Below, one piece after another: positions 12,301-25,771 of a DNA stretch of 64,000 bases. The notes under the pieces were generated by a model that searched no databases, had not been told where the DNA came from, and saw nothing but the letters and a program-made list of their open reading frames with translations. The translations under genes were made by a program, and so were the position numbers. The stretch is from positions 27,252 through 91,251 of the forward strand of contig JADHZB010001632.1 in assembly GCA_015657535.1 (NCBI GenBank), written 5' to 3'. The DNA comes from Nephromyces sp. MM_2019. Its lineage: Eukaryota > Apicomplexa > Aconoidasida > Nephromycida. How positions within the stretch are numbered: position 1 is the stretch's first letter; the number at the start of each line of letters is the position of its first letter.

Positions 12301-15300
12301 TGAGTATCATTCTAATTACCGAGAGAGGGCCCGGTAACGGGCTAAACCTGTAAATTTTTCTGAAACTCTTAAAATTTCCATTTCAAAGCATATAGTTTTA
12401 AAATTCCGTTGTATTATTAACCTCTACATTTTTCTGGTGTTACCATGCACTATCGGTAACTAGCTTCTTTCCTTTAGTATTGTTTTTATTTAATCGCTGT
12501 GTACGTGAATTTTACCCCTGGTTGACTACGAAATCCATGCATTTGTGGTCCAGAAATGATAAACCTGAGTAGCATAGTTTATCAGTTGGTGCATTCTGTT
12601 GAATCTGATGTGCTATTTTCATCCTGAAAATAGCACATCGTATACTTGTTTTATTGCATCTTTTTCTATAGTTGCAAAAAGTCGTCTCCTTTGTTTCATC
12701 TCCGAGTGGTCGGCCACCTGCCGTGCCCTGGCTCTTTTATTTGGTAGTTCTGCAGCTTCTTGTGTGGAGATGAAAATAGCAGGAAATTGTTAGCTTCACA
12801 CACTAGATACCCCCTTGCATGAGCTGTCCAAAAAGGTTTAAAAAATGATGAACCCCATGGTTATGTAGAAATCTAACCCATAATTAGAAACCAGTTTTAA
12901 TATCAGCAGAAAAGTATACAGGGCGCAGCCACAAGACTCACGTTATTCACAGTTATACTGAGCGTGTTTTAAAAAATTAGCTAAACTTACTATTCAGGTA
13001 TAAGATGTTGACTATCTCGTATCCAATCCAAATAACTCGTTCGAGGTATTCAGCAGCTTTATAGGCAGTACCCTAAATATTGGAGCAAAATGGTAGATAT
13101 GGAGGTATAAGCATGAAAAGCAGTGAAACCTTCCAGGATTTTAGTTGTATACATGAGCATGGAGAAGCATACTCTCCTCTTGAGCATACAAAGACGATAT
13201 GAAGCCCTAAATGACACAGTGTTTTAAAAAACTTTTCGGGAAGTTTTAATTTACTTAGATGCAACAATCATTAGTGCATATTCCTGCAGGGACTTAGCAT
13301 CCAAGAGGTGATGAAAACATTGCAATTTAGCAACATGCTAAATCTAGAACTATTTTTTGCATATGCTAGTACTTCTGTGCTGCTGCATGTTGGCAAGATG
13401 GAGATGAAATGCCACTGTTTGAACCTTAGAGAATTGGGAACTCTATAGTTTTCCGTAAATTCACATTTCTGAAAGCACATAAATGGGCACAAGGATGACA
13501 CCTTAAAAATGATTGCAAAGGGCCAGTGAATGGTAAGTGGTTACAAGCAAACACGAAAGCGCTACAAAGAGACATAAAAAGTAGCTGCACTTGCTGTGCA
13601 AGGGTAATCGAAAGATTGCCAATTGTAGTAGCGCTTCAAAACATAGACTGCAGCGATTAATTGACATCGAAATCTCGATGTACTTTATAGTAACTTTTAT
13701 CGCTTTAATATGTACTACGTTTACACGTTGCCGTGTGGCCCTTTTTAACAGGCGACGGTTACTTTTTAATTTAATTTTCAGAATGGAGTGAGTGCATGTA
13801 ATGGCTAGGGAATTAAGTCTTATATAGGTTGATTCTAACTCGGGACTCCCATCAGAAAGTGAACTATTTTCTTGCCTAAACCAGCGCTGGCACAAAAATG
13901 AAGTGAAACAAAGCTAAAAACTAACGGTTATCTTATTTAATTCTCCAAATATTCTTTTATGGAAGAGGGTTCTGTATATACTGTCAATAATGGCTCATCC
14001 AGCTGCTGCAGGGGTCAATACTGTATAAATTTTGCGTATTGTTACAATGTGACTTAGCAGCTAATTATAGATAAGTTCGATATACTAACTTCGCTAAGCC
14101 GCTGCCTACGTATTAAAGGTTATATAGACCTAATGTTACAGAAAATGGCCAAAACGATTAAGTTATCTTACGTGTGGTTAGCCACCATTTTGTCCAATAT
14201 ACTCTGTCAATAAACAACTTTCTTCAGTGAATACCTGGTGGGAAAATTATGAAAATGTACATATCTCGCAGAATAATGCCATTCAAAAAGTAAATGAGCT
14301 TTCTGTTGCGCTGGTATATCTTGAGGGTGGAAGGACCATCGCTTTGTCGTATTCTTGGTAGATGACGCCAACACTGTTGAGCAGTAGCCCGATGCATGGC
14401 CTACAGTTTATTATAGGTACATATGGATGGAAGGGTGATAGAAAGATATATTTGTGGGCCTCTATCGATCATTACTACGATTGCGCTTGTTTTCCGCACT
14501 TTGAGTATGAGCGCTCTTGTGTGATTGCATGTCAATAGCATGCAGTCCGAACACTATGGATAGCCTGTCACAGGTTAGACCGCCTGCCGCAGGAGGCAGG
14601 CAGATATTATGAGGATCTTCATATGCGAAAAGCCACCCCAGGCTGGGCCTACGTGGGTACTTGCTCGTTCGCGCTCATTCCCATAAATGCTCTGCACTCG
14701 CTCTCTCGAAAGCGTGTACATAAGTACTCGGATTACAACATACAGTTGAGCCTGACCGTTTTCTCCCCGAAAAAGGCTGGAAACTCGTTGAGTCATATAA
14801 TTTAATTTCACCAATAATCGTACTTTACTACCTTATGCGCCTTCCTTTCCAGAAGAGTCATGCAGCACGGTTAAAGTGTACTTCTATTGTGAGAACCAGG
14901 CAATATGACAGTCTTTTCCTCTGATGAAGACGATATCCTGCAGCATAATTAGACTGTACTTCTATTGTAAGAACGAGGCAATGTAACAGCCTTTTTCTCT
15001 GACAAAGATGGTGATGAATATAGAGCTTTCGTAGCCATAGCGCCGCAAGGGGTAAAGTAAATAATTGAGATTATTCGCAGTAGAAAGTGAATGGCTCACA
15101 ACGCATTTTAGGTGGGAAACGAGTGAAACACACGATTGCTAATTTCTATTACAGGACAGTTTTACTAATACTGAAGAAGGGGAAGTATCACTATGCCTCC
15201 CACACAGAACTGCCTTCAGGCATAATGTAGGTAGGGAAACTACAGTAAATCCTTATATAACCTTGAAAAATGTTGAGAGTGCGGCACGGACTACGTTCCT

Positions 15301-17050
15301 TTGCATCTAAAATGATTTCTTACGGAATGATGGTCCCCACTGTGTTCCACGGAGGGTGGACTGGGACACGGGGTCTCTATTGGCCCCCGAGCGAACGGTC
15401 ACACATATGGAAGGTACCTGGTAGACATTTGTTTATACGATGGAATTTAATTCCTAGAATGTTTGTACCTCTAATTCTTCGCCGTCACTCTTGCGTCTAG
15501 TTATTTGCATCGGTTGATGTTAATGTTTCTAAGTTTTTTTACAGGCATAACTATGAGCATTGATTTCTAGTCCGTACCAAAAATTCAACACTAAGAATTC
15601 GCTAATAACTGCTTCTAAATTTTGAATTATTTTTAACGCACAAATAAAACATTATCGAGCATGTGCTTTGACGTTTATATATACGCTTAAAAATTTATCC
15701 TCACCCTGCTTGTTATTTTGTTTCTAAAAATTCTGTTTAGCTCCCTTCCGGAAAGCGTTGTTTTGTTTTCAATATGAAAAGGGATCAGGATGGAAAACTG
15801 GAGCCCGTTCTATGCATTACTGATAGGTAACAAAGTGACCAAATTTTATGCATGCGAATGCGCTTTTTTTTACTATAGCATATGTAATTCTGCACATATA
15901 TCAAATGTTTACTGTGCGAAGTTGCAATACACTGTATTTGAGGTGCTTTATTTTCCTGGTCAGGGGAACCCTTTGTAGTTTTATCTGATTGGGTGAAATA
16001 TAAGTTTTTTTCTTCTTATGAAGAATTTTTGCGCTTTACCATGCTCTTTGCCGATATCTATTGGGATTAATGGTATATTTCTGCTGCATACTTAAGGTGC
16101 TGCCTGCTTTGTTTTCTGCACAGTCAAAATACCCGCATTGTCAGCCTGAATGAAGAAGAATTACAAGAATTCGAGAAACTGGTAAATGTTTACATGAGTA
16201 ATGAATTGCTTGGTTTCTTCATAAAAATAGCTAGTAACATCGTCCGAATTAGGGTTCCATGATAAGGTTAAGCGGATCATCCTTGCTTGTGCTCACAAAA
16301 TTGTTCCAATATGAAGATTAGTCTGGGAAATGGGATCATTTTTTTTATAAACTGAGATTTTTGCAGTAAATTTGAGGATTTTTATATACAAAAAAAAGAT
16401 AACCGGCTATAAAATACGTTGCCTGTTGTATAATTTTAATACCCACACGAATACTAGCTTGCTAATAGCCTCCTCAAAATGCTATAGCAATGAGTTAAAT
16501 TTTGAGCGCTGTAAATTCGTAGAACTTTGAATACCCATCGCTTTTTTTTTTGCGGATTTTATTGAACAACTAGGATGCCTTAAAGTTCCCAATAAGGCCT
16601 AGAAAAGATATTATGATGTTGGCGGCTTTATTGTATAAAATTAACAATTTATCAGATTAAAAACTGCTGCTCATATTCAACTCGGACTTTAGTTTGCAGA
16701 TTAAAAAAGTTATGCTCAAGTTTATATTGATGTGCTTTGTGGAATATCTTTCTTTCACTCAGTGCATCGGTATATTCTTGATGTGCTTGTTTTTCTTATT
16801 GTTTTCACTATGGAATTTTCAATATTTCCTTTTTTGCTCGTGTTCCTTGTATGCTGTTTTTTTTTCTTTAAATCTGTTGTGCGTTATTATAGTTTTATGA
16901 GCAAGTGACTCTTGTATACTCTATGCACTGCTATAGATGCCCCGCCTTCGAAGCTATTACGACCTCTGGCACTTGAAGGCTGCTAGTGATGGTCGGATGG
17001 GGAAAATTGAAGCGTTCGAGAGAGATAAATTGCAGTCAATTTTTGATTGA
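9324..17050 (+). CDS. EF-hand calcium-binding protein, flagellar type
   Basis: Six exons join in phase: 9324-9491, 10634-10739, 11218-11348, 12045-12151, 16124-16181 and 16937-17050 (stop TGA), giving 227 residues. A degenerate first EF-hand (about residues 22-50) is followed by a canonical loop DDDLDGLVSWQE (about residues 68-79) and a third loop DKSTSGKIRVDD with Asp at position 12. The segment linking the last two (DKTGWEPRKLFN) and the phrase LYDRYGRDQL are, as I recall, typical of a conserved EF-hand protein of motile flagella in algae and protists. It should bind calcium at the second and third loops. The fourth intron is unusually long (3972 bases). The start is the ATG at 9324, just before a lysine-rich leader. 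The exon structure is well supported; the flagellar role is inference from family memory. Confidence 0.9.
14858..15013. repeat. Diverged 78-bp tandem duplication in an intron
   Basis: Two adjacent copies with period 78 share stretches such as ACTTCTATTGT followed by AGAAC.AGGCAAT. The first copy begins near 14858 and the second near 14938. They lie in the long fourth intron of the EF-hand gene. No open frame spans both copies. Confidence 0.6.
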
Positions 17051-18269
17051 GAAGGAGCGAAGATAATTGGTGCACAGCTACGCTTGAAATATAAAGTTGC
17101 TTGCCAACTCCTTGTTGCATAAATGCAACAATTACTGACAGGAAAGATACTGCTTGGCATGAATTAAGCAGTCTGATCGTATTAATAGCCTTTGATACAG
17201 CTTTTTCCTCCCGGGCAGGCAATTTTTACATGTCAGCAGTTATTAGCAGCACGAATTTACTATCTTTGAGAATCGGCTTAACTTGCTAAACTTTATCACT
17301 TTAAATAATGTCAATTCTGCCTCGCGCTTTTCCTAAGGCACCATACCGTCTATGTTGTCCATTCCAACTACTGCTATCCTGCACAGATGAAGTTAAATTA
17401 ACATATAAAATAATTAATTCCTGTACATTGCCTAGTACCACGATGCCTCTATGCTTTACTCTTTTTTGAGGCAGGACTAAGTCGTGGTGCGTGCGCGTTT
17501 CTCTGCGCGTAAAAACGTTTGTCTTAAAATAAGCTTCACGAAGTTTTAACAGTGGAAAATACTGTTGAAGCCTTTTGAGTCGTTTCGAAAGCATGAAAAT
17601 CCTCATACTCTCGGAATTCATATATATTTATCATTTTATTGCGGATTTTCTCAGTCTCTTGGAATGTATGGTTTTGATTAATTTGTTGGGTTATTTAGGT
17701 TTTACGAGTTATAATTACTTCAAAAGCATTATACTATAAGTTTATCTACTATTCAGCCCCTGTTTTTTGCAATTTAAGCATTAAGTTCTTTATTTTTCTT
17801 ATTCTTCTCAGTTTTCTTTTTCGCTCTCCTTTTCTTGTAAAGTTTCTCACCCATGGTATTAGGTATTTTTTTTTTCTGTGGATACTTTGCTGCCTTTCAC
17901 GTTAGAATTTTGCTTTATGTTGTTTTCTTTATCCTTTGTGCCACTACTCATTCCATTTGATATTTCTTTTAACCTCATTAACTTCCCATTAGAGTAACTA
18001 TTATTTCTACCCCAGTTGGTAATTCAGAGTGTCATTTTTTGTAGTTTTGCTGTGTCTGGCCATAGGCTGGAGTATTTCCTAACGACCAGAGAAATTATGG
18101 GAAGCATATCTGCTCTCCAGTAACTAGTCTGATTATAGTGCAACTTCTCTCCTTTCAAGCCTGCCTGGTCTATTGCGATTAACTTTCAGGAAGATACTTT
18201 GAGTTATACTGTCGTTCACTTGCGGTTTAGTGTACTATTTCATTATCTCTGGGGCTCTTCTATTCCTAT
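17051..18269. other. Convergent 3' intergenic region
   Basis: The EF-hand gene on the plus strand and the TerD-like/coiled-coil gene on the minus strand end towards each other here. The stretch is AT-rich and pyrimidine-rich on the plus strand (17760-17960). Open frames at 16957-17621 are short and antisense to or beyond the EF-hand terminal exon, and no splice-consistent exon was found. Confidence 0.5.
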
Positions 18270-21200
18270 CTATTTACTAGAGTACATAGGTTGACGCTTG
18301 TTAACTTCAACCGATCGAATTTCTCTTAACGATTCCTCTATGTTCTGCAATTTTTCGGTCACTTGGGGAATCCTTAAATATCCTAGAGTCTGCGCACAAA
18401 TGCGAGAAAAAAGCTTTCACGGGTTCGCGGGTGATGAAAAGAAATTGATAGCCTTGCCCCCTACCAGTAGGCGGCATGCTAGGCTATTTGAAGGTTAAGT
18501 TAGCTATTTTTGTAATTGTTTTTACCTTCTTAGTTGCGCACTTGGAGATACTATCTTATCCCGCAGGGGCGCTCATATTATCGCATATGTAGTTATAAAG
18601 GAACAAATCTGCTAATGTGTATGCTAATGTTCTTTTTGATTTTCCGGATTTCTGGGTTAGGATTCACTGGGTTACTGATATTTTCCTATTGTGTGGTTAG
18701 CACGTTTTCGATTACGTTCTGAGTTGCTAGTACTGGGCTTCCCTGCATCCTCCCTAGCCTTTTTTAAATATCAAATTCGATTGAGTGTTTAGTCTAAATC
18801 ATATGCATATGCTTTTGCTTATTTTAATGATTTGCCTCATACTGAAATTTCACCCAGCCATGCCCCTTTAACTTAATATATTCCTGTGACACATGTGCAT
18901 GATTAACGATTCAAGAATTTACCTTTTTCTCCATTTGGTTGAGGCCCTTTAACCCATCGGGTGAAGTGTAGCTACGCAGCTTCCTGACAGCTTCGGAAAA
19001 TCGTTCATTTGATTTCTCAGCCTCGTTGAGTTCTTGGATAATCTTTGAAAATTTTGCGTCTTCAAGAGTTTTGCTAGGAATTTCTGATCCCGCTTCTTCT
19101 CCTTCGGCGTTATTTTGCGAGAGCTCAATAATCTGAATTATACACGAAGATAGGCCACTTACCATTATTCAGGCTTCGTATAGACGATGTGCATGCGGTG
19201 CAGCAGGGATATAAGGTATCGGAACTCTTGAAAAGGTTAAATTTAAATAAAAACCTGCAATTTGTTGCTACCATTTTCTTTTTCTATCCAATGCTCTTAG
19301 GGAGTCATTGTTTTATTCGGAATGACTTAAAGGCCGGCAGCTTTAACGCTAAGATGCTGAGAGCGTTCTAAAACTTTCAGTTAAACAAGGAACATAAAGC
19401 CCAAAAAGCATGTTTTAGCAAATCCTCTACAACGTAGCTTTCTTTACACGGAAGCTTTAGTTATTTTGTAGAAATGCAGCTCAGGGGATTCGCCGTTTTT
19501 TTACGCTTGAAACTGAAACATGAAAAATATCGAAGTGCGGCTCCATCGGAGGAGCCCTGAAAGAAATGCATGTTTATGTTGAACGAAATCTCCTGTAATT
19601 GGATTGATGATACTACTTCGCTTTCTTAGTCATTGTCATTGTTACTACCTAGCATATTCTCAGTTATATTTATGTCTCAATACAGCCTTGGCAGCCCGGT
19701 AACTTTGATTAGCGATAAATTGTTTATTGCTAAGCTATCTTAAAACCAAAAGTTTCCCCTTTGTGCGTTGCTCGTATTTACATATTCGCTTCCTTCTTTG
19801 CCTACGCCATTTTAGTATTTTGAGCTCTTTCTTCTCGCATCCTTCAATCTTTTGCGCAAATATATTGTTCCGTTTCTTCATTATATTCTGCTGCATGTTT
19901 ATTCTCCCAATCTACTCTATGTACTAACCCGCTTGACTTCGTCCAAGAGAATGTACTTCATCAGTTGAAGGGCTTTTGAAGATTCTGCCCTGCTGACAGA
20001 GAAACGAGTCTCCTGGTTTGCTATTTCGAATTTGAGCTGTATTAAAAAACAATTAATGAGTCCAAATTTCATACAAGGAGGCTAGATTATATACATTAAT
20101 TGCTTAGTATTATGTAAGTCGTTTCCAATTTGCTGCATGCATAGAAACATCTTGCACCTCACAGAAAATACGTGTATGCCATTGCAGCAGGTTTACTTAT
20201 AGAGTCTCCGTTACTAGTGGTTACAGGTACGTGCAACTTTCTGGTACACAGGAGTGTACTAGTATATGCCTTGAGCCCACTGTGGGTACACAAATCCTGA
20301 TACCACGCGAATTTTCAATCAAAGTACATTAAGCTGGCCATGTAAATCCATTCTTTTAGCTTATTAGCCCATGCATACCTCAGAAATCTCTTGGCTAACA
20401 AGGTCACCCTCGGTAATGAGGGACATAACGTAATGTTGTAGTTTCACTATTTGGGAAGCAGTATCTTCCGACTCTAACTTCTTCAATGAGGCTTGGATTC
20501 TCCTCATTTGACCGTCTAATGTGGCAAGCGACATATCTAGCTGGGAACTGTAACTGCTGAAATCTTCCTGATTCAGAAGTAAATGCAGAGAAGTCAAGGA
20601 GTGGCGCGCATCTTCACTTTAATTTATTCATCTCTTCAATATTGAGCTGAAAGTATCGACTTCAAGCGTTGCTTGCGCGCTAGTGCAAGTAGTGCCTGGT
20701 GCTAAATACGCCCATGTACTTTGATTACCGATAGTGGCTGCCGTATACTAATTCGTAGAAGCGTATCAATCGGTAGAAACATACATCTAAATAGTATACT
20801 TTCAAGCATATACTCGCGGGATGTATTCTAGATTCCTAAGCAGTCAATAATACCATAGGATTATGTGTTTTAAAATCGCGCTTATTTTACCCAATTTTTT
20901 TCCCCTATTCTTACATGATTTTTCTGCATGATCTCCAATGATTCTCTCTCTATTTGCTCACGAAGCTCGTACTTCGCTTCCGTTATGGCATTATTTAACT
21001 GCTGAACTGAAGAATTCAGACATTCGATTTTTTCCCCTTGTCTGGTGAGCTGCATCCGCATCTCTTCAAAAGCCCTCATCTGCTGAGTTGAGATATCTGT
21101 GAGTAAGCTCACGAGCTTGCTTTCTTGGATACCAGAAAAATAATTGGGTGCGCTTGTGTTCGAATTGATGACTTCGGCTAAGCTGCTGGCATTCCTATGG

Positions 21201-24200
21201 GGTAGGAAAGTAAAATGGGCATAGCACATAGCATAGAGCCTAATGCTGATTTCTGTGATGCATGTAACGCTGGTGTCAGAAAACTAATTTCAGAGAGGAG
21301 TTTTTTTGGCGTGCTGTAGCCTTCGTTAACTTGGAAAATAATTTCTTCGATGCACCACATATTTAACCTCACAATTTGTATGTTTTCACGTACTATGCCT
21401 TAACAGTGAGCAGGCCGCTTTATAAACAGTTAAGCAAGCCTTTTAATGTAAGCCATGAATGCATCTTGTTTTTCTTTCCTTTTAAAAATTTCACGCATCT
21501 CTTTCCTCAAGTCTATGCGGGCTCGAGAACTCCAAAATAATGGGTATAGACTACGGGTTATGTTCACCTCATGTATAGTACGAACTAGAATCGGGAGTAA
21601 TCTTTTTTAGCATACAAATGCTTTTTGAAAATATCACAAAAAGCAATAATATTCTAGGAAAGTGCCAACTACTTCAAGAGCTTTAAATCCATTGTTAGAT
21701 TCCGCAAGAGGGAATTCAAAGAAGCATGACCGATTAGTGAGACTTGAAAGGCGCAGTGATTGAGAAAGAGATGCTATAAATAAAGCATGAAATTAGCGCT
21801 TTATTACAATCTGATCGGCACCAAATTTAAGGCTCCTTTGAGCCATATTCGTGCCTTGAAATTGTTCCTGATTTTTCAACTTACCCATGGCTTAGGATGG
21901 GTATCCCACTACTGAGAGATTCCCTTACGGAGTTCGCATTAGGTTGTGAACTGCTGTGCTTTCTTTCCTGGTCAACTCCTGTCTCTCGCATCGAGTGCAT
22001 CTACGATACATACGAAAGATTTTGGAGGTTTTATTTCAAAAATAAAGCATAATACAGAAATCTTTACATCAATCGATTAGAGTGATAAATCCTCAACAAG
22101 ATCTCATATACTTCGATAACTGAGCTTAGATAACGAAGCTAAGTTTTCATGGTAGCTGGTAACTCATGATTTTTTATACTTGCTCATGTGCAGCAGTACT
22201 CAAGTCACTGCTTATTGGGGCATGATGGAAGAACATTCTTGCTAGAAGGAAGGAGTCCCGTGAAACTGAATAAGCCACTTTTTTAATCACTGTGTAGCGA
22301 TTTTCATACCGTTTGCGGTTAGCTTAATATACATCCCATAAAGCGTTACTTCATAGAAGAAAGTCGCTTTTTCGACTGAAGAATACTTTGTTAGCCTTAC
22401 GCAAGGTTGCCCACAAGCATGAGTGCATTGTTTTGTAATTTATAGACTAAGAGTTGAGGCTAAGGAGGAACAAGTCTTAAGTATCATTTTAAGAGTGCTT
22501 TTTCATATGCTCGTGAAGTATGTTGGCGCCGAAGCAGCAATGTAATTTTGTGTAATAAAATGTTTATGCTTTAATTATATAAAGTACGTTTGTTAACGCT
22601 TGTAAAAATAGATACGCTGGTGAGCCGCCCCCGCGTTAAAAACTGCTCTACACTGGGTATCACGAGGGAATTTCATTGGCACTCGCACAACTGTTGGTCC
22701 TATTACCTCATGAAGATGATTAGAATTTTGCATCATATCCCCAATTAGCCGTGGAATTGAGCTAATGTTCGACCCTTCGGGCGATGCATTGAGGTTTCTT
22801 CTCTGCTCTGGCACAATGCAGTTAGCAATTGCATTATTGCTTCCCACAAGGAAATTTCTTCTATTGCTTCTGGGAGTGCTGCTATTTTCTGCCACTAGTA
22901 ATTCTCGTAAAGACTCATTAATATGCATAGAACAAGCAGACTCTGAGTCTGGAGCTGGAAAGTAGCTTTTCTCAGATGACTTTTTGCTGCTCCGATTACT
23001 CGTAGATGTAGGCACATTCTCCATACTCAGCTTCGTTATTTCTTCCTGAAGAGCAAGTGGGTTAAAACCCGTACAAATCAATGCGGATTAGTTTGTCGCA
23101 CAGAAACAAAAAATAGTTGTCTTCTGGTGAGATGTTTGCCGGGAAAACAAGATAAACCTTTGAGTTCAACGAAGTGTGCGGATAGTTACCACCGTGAATG
23201 CAAGAGGGGTATCTAATTACGGGTGCCATCGTGTGCTATTCGTGTAGAATTTACAATATTGTCGCACATAAATCTTGTACTAGCTGATTGGGAATGGGAG
23301 GTAGTACTTATTTGGCTGCAAGCTGAATCAAGTAATTTCCATATGCAGAATACTTGCTACGTAACTCACCTTAAAGTGCCTGCAAATAGTCTCTTACTAC
23401 TGTAAAGGTGCGTGTTTTTATGAAGGTCAAGCTGCAACCGTTTTCTTCTTGGCGAAAGCATCGTACATCAAGTGAAGTACTGCCGAAAATCATTATGAAT
23501 TTACTTGCTATATTGAGCATTTGAACATTTCAGTACACTATGAACGAGAACTCCCGCGACCCTAAAAACTAGATTCCTTTCATATCCTATCAGCAGTAAT
23601 TATATTGCATTGAATAAATTTGTTATAGTGCCAAAGACTAGGAAAAAAGCAGGGTGGCATCATTATTTATGATCTATGGGTACTACACTCACTAAATCCA
23701 CTTTAGTGCTGTAAGCATACTTAATGCCTGTAGCAATTCATACTACAGACATCCCTCCTTACCCTCGCTAAAGCAGCCAGCTCTGCTACACTGTGTATAT
23801 GACCATTGACGCTTTTGTTAAGCTCTTTAAAAAACCAGCTCCCTTTAATATGGTAAAGCACTATCATAAAGTGTCCAATAGGCGGTACACCTGTGTCCTC
23901 CGTCGATAGTCCTCTTGAAGGGAGGTCGGAGGCCGACAAGCAAACTTCAGAGTGGGTATCGCTAGAGACCCAAAGATCAGCGCTTGAAGGGTCTCTAGCT
24001 AAAGCGGTGGTAGAATTCTTAGGGTAGTAGCCAAATACCTGGGGGAAAGGTGTATACGTATCTATGTGCTTCTTTTCAATGGTACACCAAGGATAGGGTG
24101 CAAAAGTTTTTTCTATAGGGAACGTGCAAAGTTGGTCATCTAAAACTTGCTAAGGCATAATATATTTTCAGAGGTAAAAAAAGGTGTTAGTAGAAAAATT

Positions 24201-25771
24201 TTACCACCAAGGCTGAATTTCAAACAGCTATATGCTTCGCTAGAAGTTGAGCCGTTTATTAGAGAGTAACGCGGCAGCACATCACATCTATATGCCGTAC
24301 CATCCGTTAATTAAGCAAAGCGCTCAAGATCAAAAGCATGATTTAGTATGGCATTCCTACGGATATTAATATGGCTTTGCAAAAAACAGCGGCGCGCCAA
24401 GTACTTCGACAAAATATTCATAGGCTCGACCTGTGAGCTATAGCTATATCACGCTTTTATAAATAAATGCCAGTGAACGCAATTGAATAAAACTACAGTG
24501 GTATGGATTTCAGCATACTCTGAAAGTTGGTGTAGTACCCGATAATGTGCTCTTCCAGGTAGATGATGTTCGCCGTTGTGGCTTACGATACTTCTAATAC
24601 CCCCAAACGAGGGGGAAAGAGCCACTAAGAAAATCACTTCATGGGCGTGTAGCCGGTGAAGGTCGATCAGAAGAAGGTTGCTATGAGCAAACTGGTAGTC
24701 AGGAAGGGATTTGGCAAAGTTCAAGCTGGATGATGAAGGCTCATGTAAAGAATCCTGCTCCGATGACAGGTAAGAAGCTTTGCCTAGGTACTCTCCATTC
24801 CAGGTTAACCTGAGCAGTGTTGGCTCTGCAGATAAGGTAGAAATATCATATTTTTGCCGTAGCACTGGGTAAAAGCATGCTAATCTTCCTTGAGCAGGTG
24901 GATCATGCGGTGTGGCAATTGACAAAGATAAGTGGGATCAGCGTCAAATAAAGCCAGATTTGAACACCAACGATGGCTATGCTAAGTGATAAAATTATAG
25001 CAGGCGCACTTGTTACAGTATACCTTAAATAGCAGACAGCGCTTGCCACTTAACCTACTACTATTTCTGTCGATAGCCAATCTCACAAGCACGCAAAAGC
25101 GTAGGACAGTGAGCACGCCAAGATAGTCTTGACAGCAATTCGAACATTATATCAATCATATCTTGAAGCTTCTAGGAAGAAAGGATTTTGAGTTTTTGGG
25201 GCTAAATGACCTTAGCAGAAAGCATGAAAAAACCCTCAAACTGGTATTCACACTTCAATGTCGCCAGGGCAAATATTCAAGCAGCAAAGAGTTCAAGCAC
25301 GCGTCGGGAGGTATTTTTGTGCTTTCAAAATTTTTCATACAGGGAAAAAGCTCACTGTTATAAAATATTCATTACCTAATGGTAAGACCTGAGGGGCATA
25401 GATTAGGTCATCATCATCATCACACATAAGCTCCAAGGAAACAATTTGAGAAGTTACCTTTGTGCCAGAAACAAGTGTACCATTGACGTGTACTAGTGGA
25501 TGCGACTCCATTTCCCCAATATTTCTGGACTCTTTCTTGAATTTTTTACATTTTCATCACTTTTTGAAAAGAGATGGCACTAACGGCAGCAAACTTTGGA
25601 GCTTGAACATGCTTCTGCGCCTGATGTACATCTTTTGGGCCAACTGTGCTTCTGTGTGTGTACTTTCTCAAGTCTGAATGCTTTCCTTCCTTGCTTGCTC
25701 GTTAATATGTCCTCTGAAAATGCATTGTTGGGTAATATCTTCGAAACATTCATAAGAGCAGAATAACTCAT
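18270..25771 (-). CDS. TerD-like domain plus long coiled-coil protein
   Basis: Thirteen minus-strand exons join in phase: 25771-25664, 25535-25458, 25430-25389, 25171-25087, 24879-24497, 24038-23763, 23045-22707, 22000-21885, 21194-20915, 20567-20379, 20036-19929, 19132-18923 and 18389-18270 (stop TAG), about 777 residues. Residues about 120-325 look like a TerD (tellurium-resistance type) beta-sandwich: a strand with LLRLTWNGEY, then LLLIDLHRLHAHEVIFLVAL, and near the end HFMIVLYHIKGSWFF, matching the family's closing pattern of hydrophobic-Tyr, Gly-x-Trp-x-Phe. The acidic calcium ligands of bacterial TerD are not evident. Residues 325-480 are Ser/Asn-rich and probably disordered. Residues about 490-760 are heptad-rich coiled coil (for example RMQLTRQGEKIECLNSSVQQ). 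The seven 3' exons are strongly supported; the exact ends of the third to fifth exons, and whether more exons lie upstream of 25771, are uncertain. A scaffold or trafficking role is possible but not shown. Confidence 0.75.

Noticed and set aside
15270..15500. Plus-strand ORF of 76 codons in the EF-hand intron
   Set aside because: No splice partners in phase and composition unlike the flanking exons; no transposon or reverse transcriptase motifs are present.
24497..24879. Smr-like motif DLHRLHAHE followed by HNGEHH
   Set aside because: The spacing is short for an Smr domain and the flanking strands, including HFMIVLYHIKGSWFF in the next exon, fit a TerD-like fold better. A 44-nt intron needed for the Smr reading would be far shorter than others here.
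25163..25363. Plus-strand ORF of 66 codons
   Set aside because: It overlaps a splice acceptor and the exon at 25171-25087 of the minus-strand gene and lies mostly in its intron.
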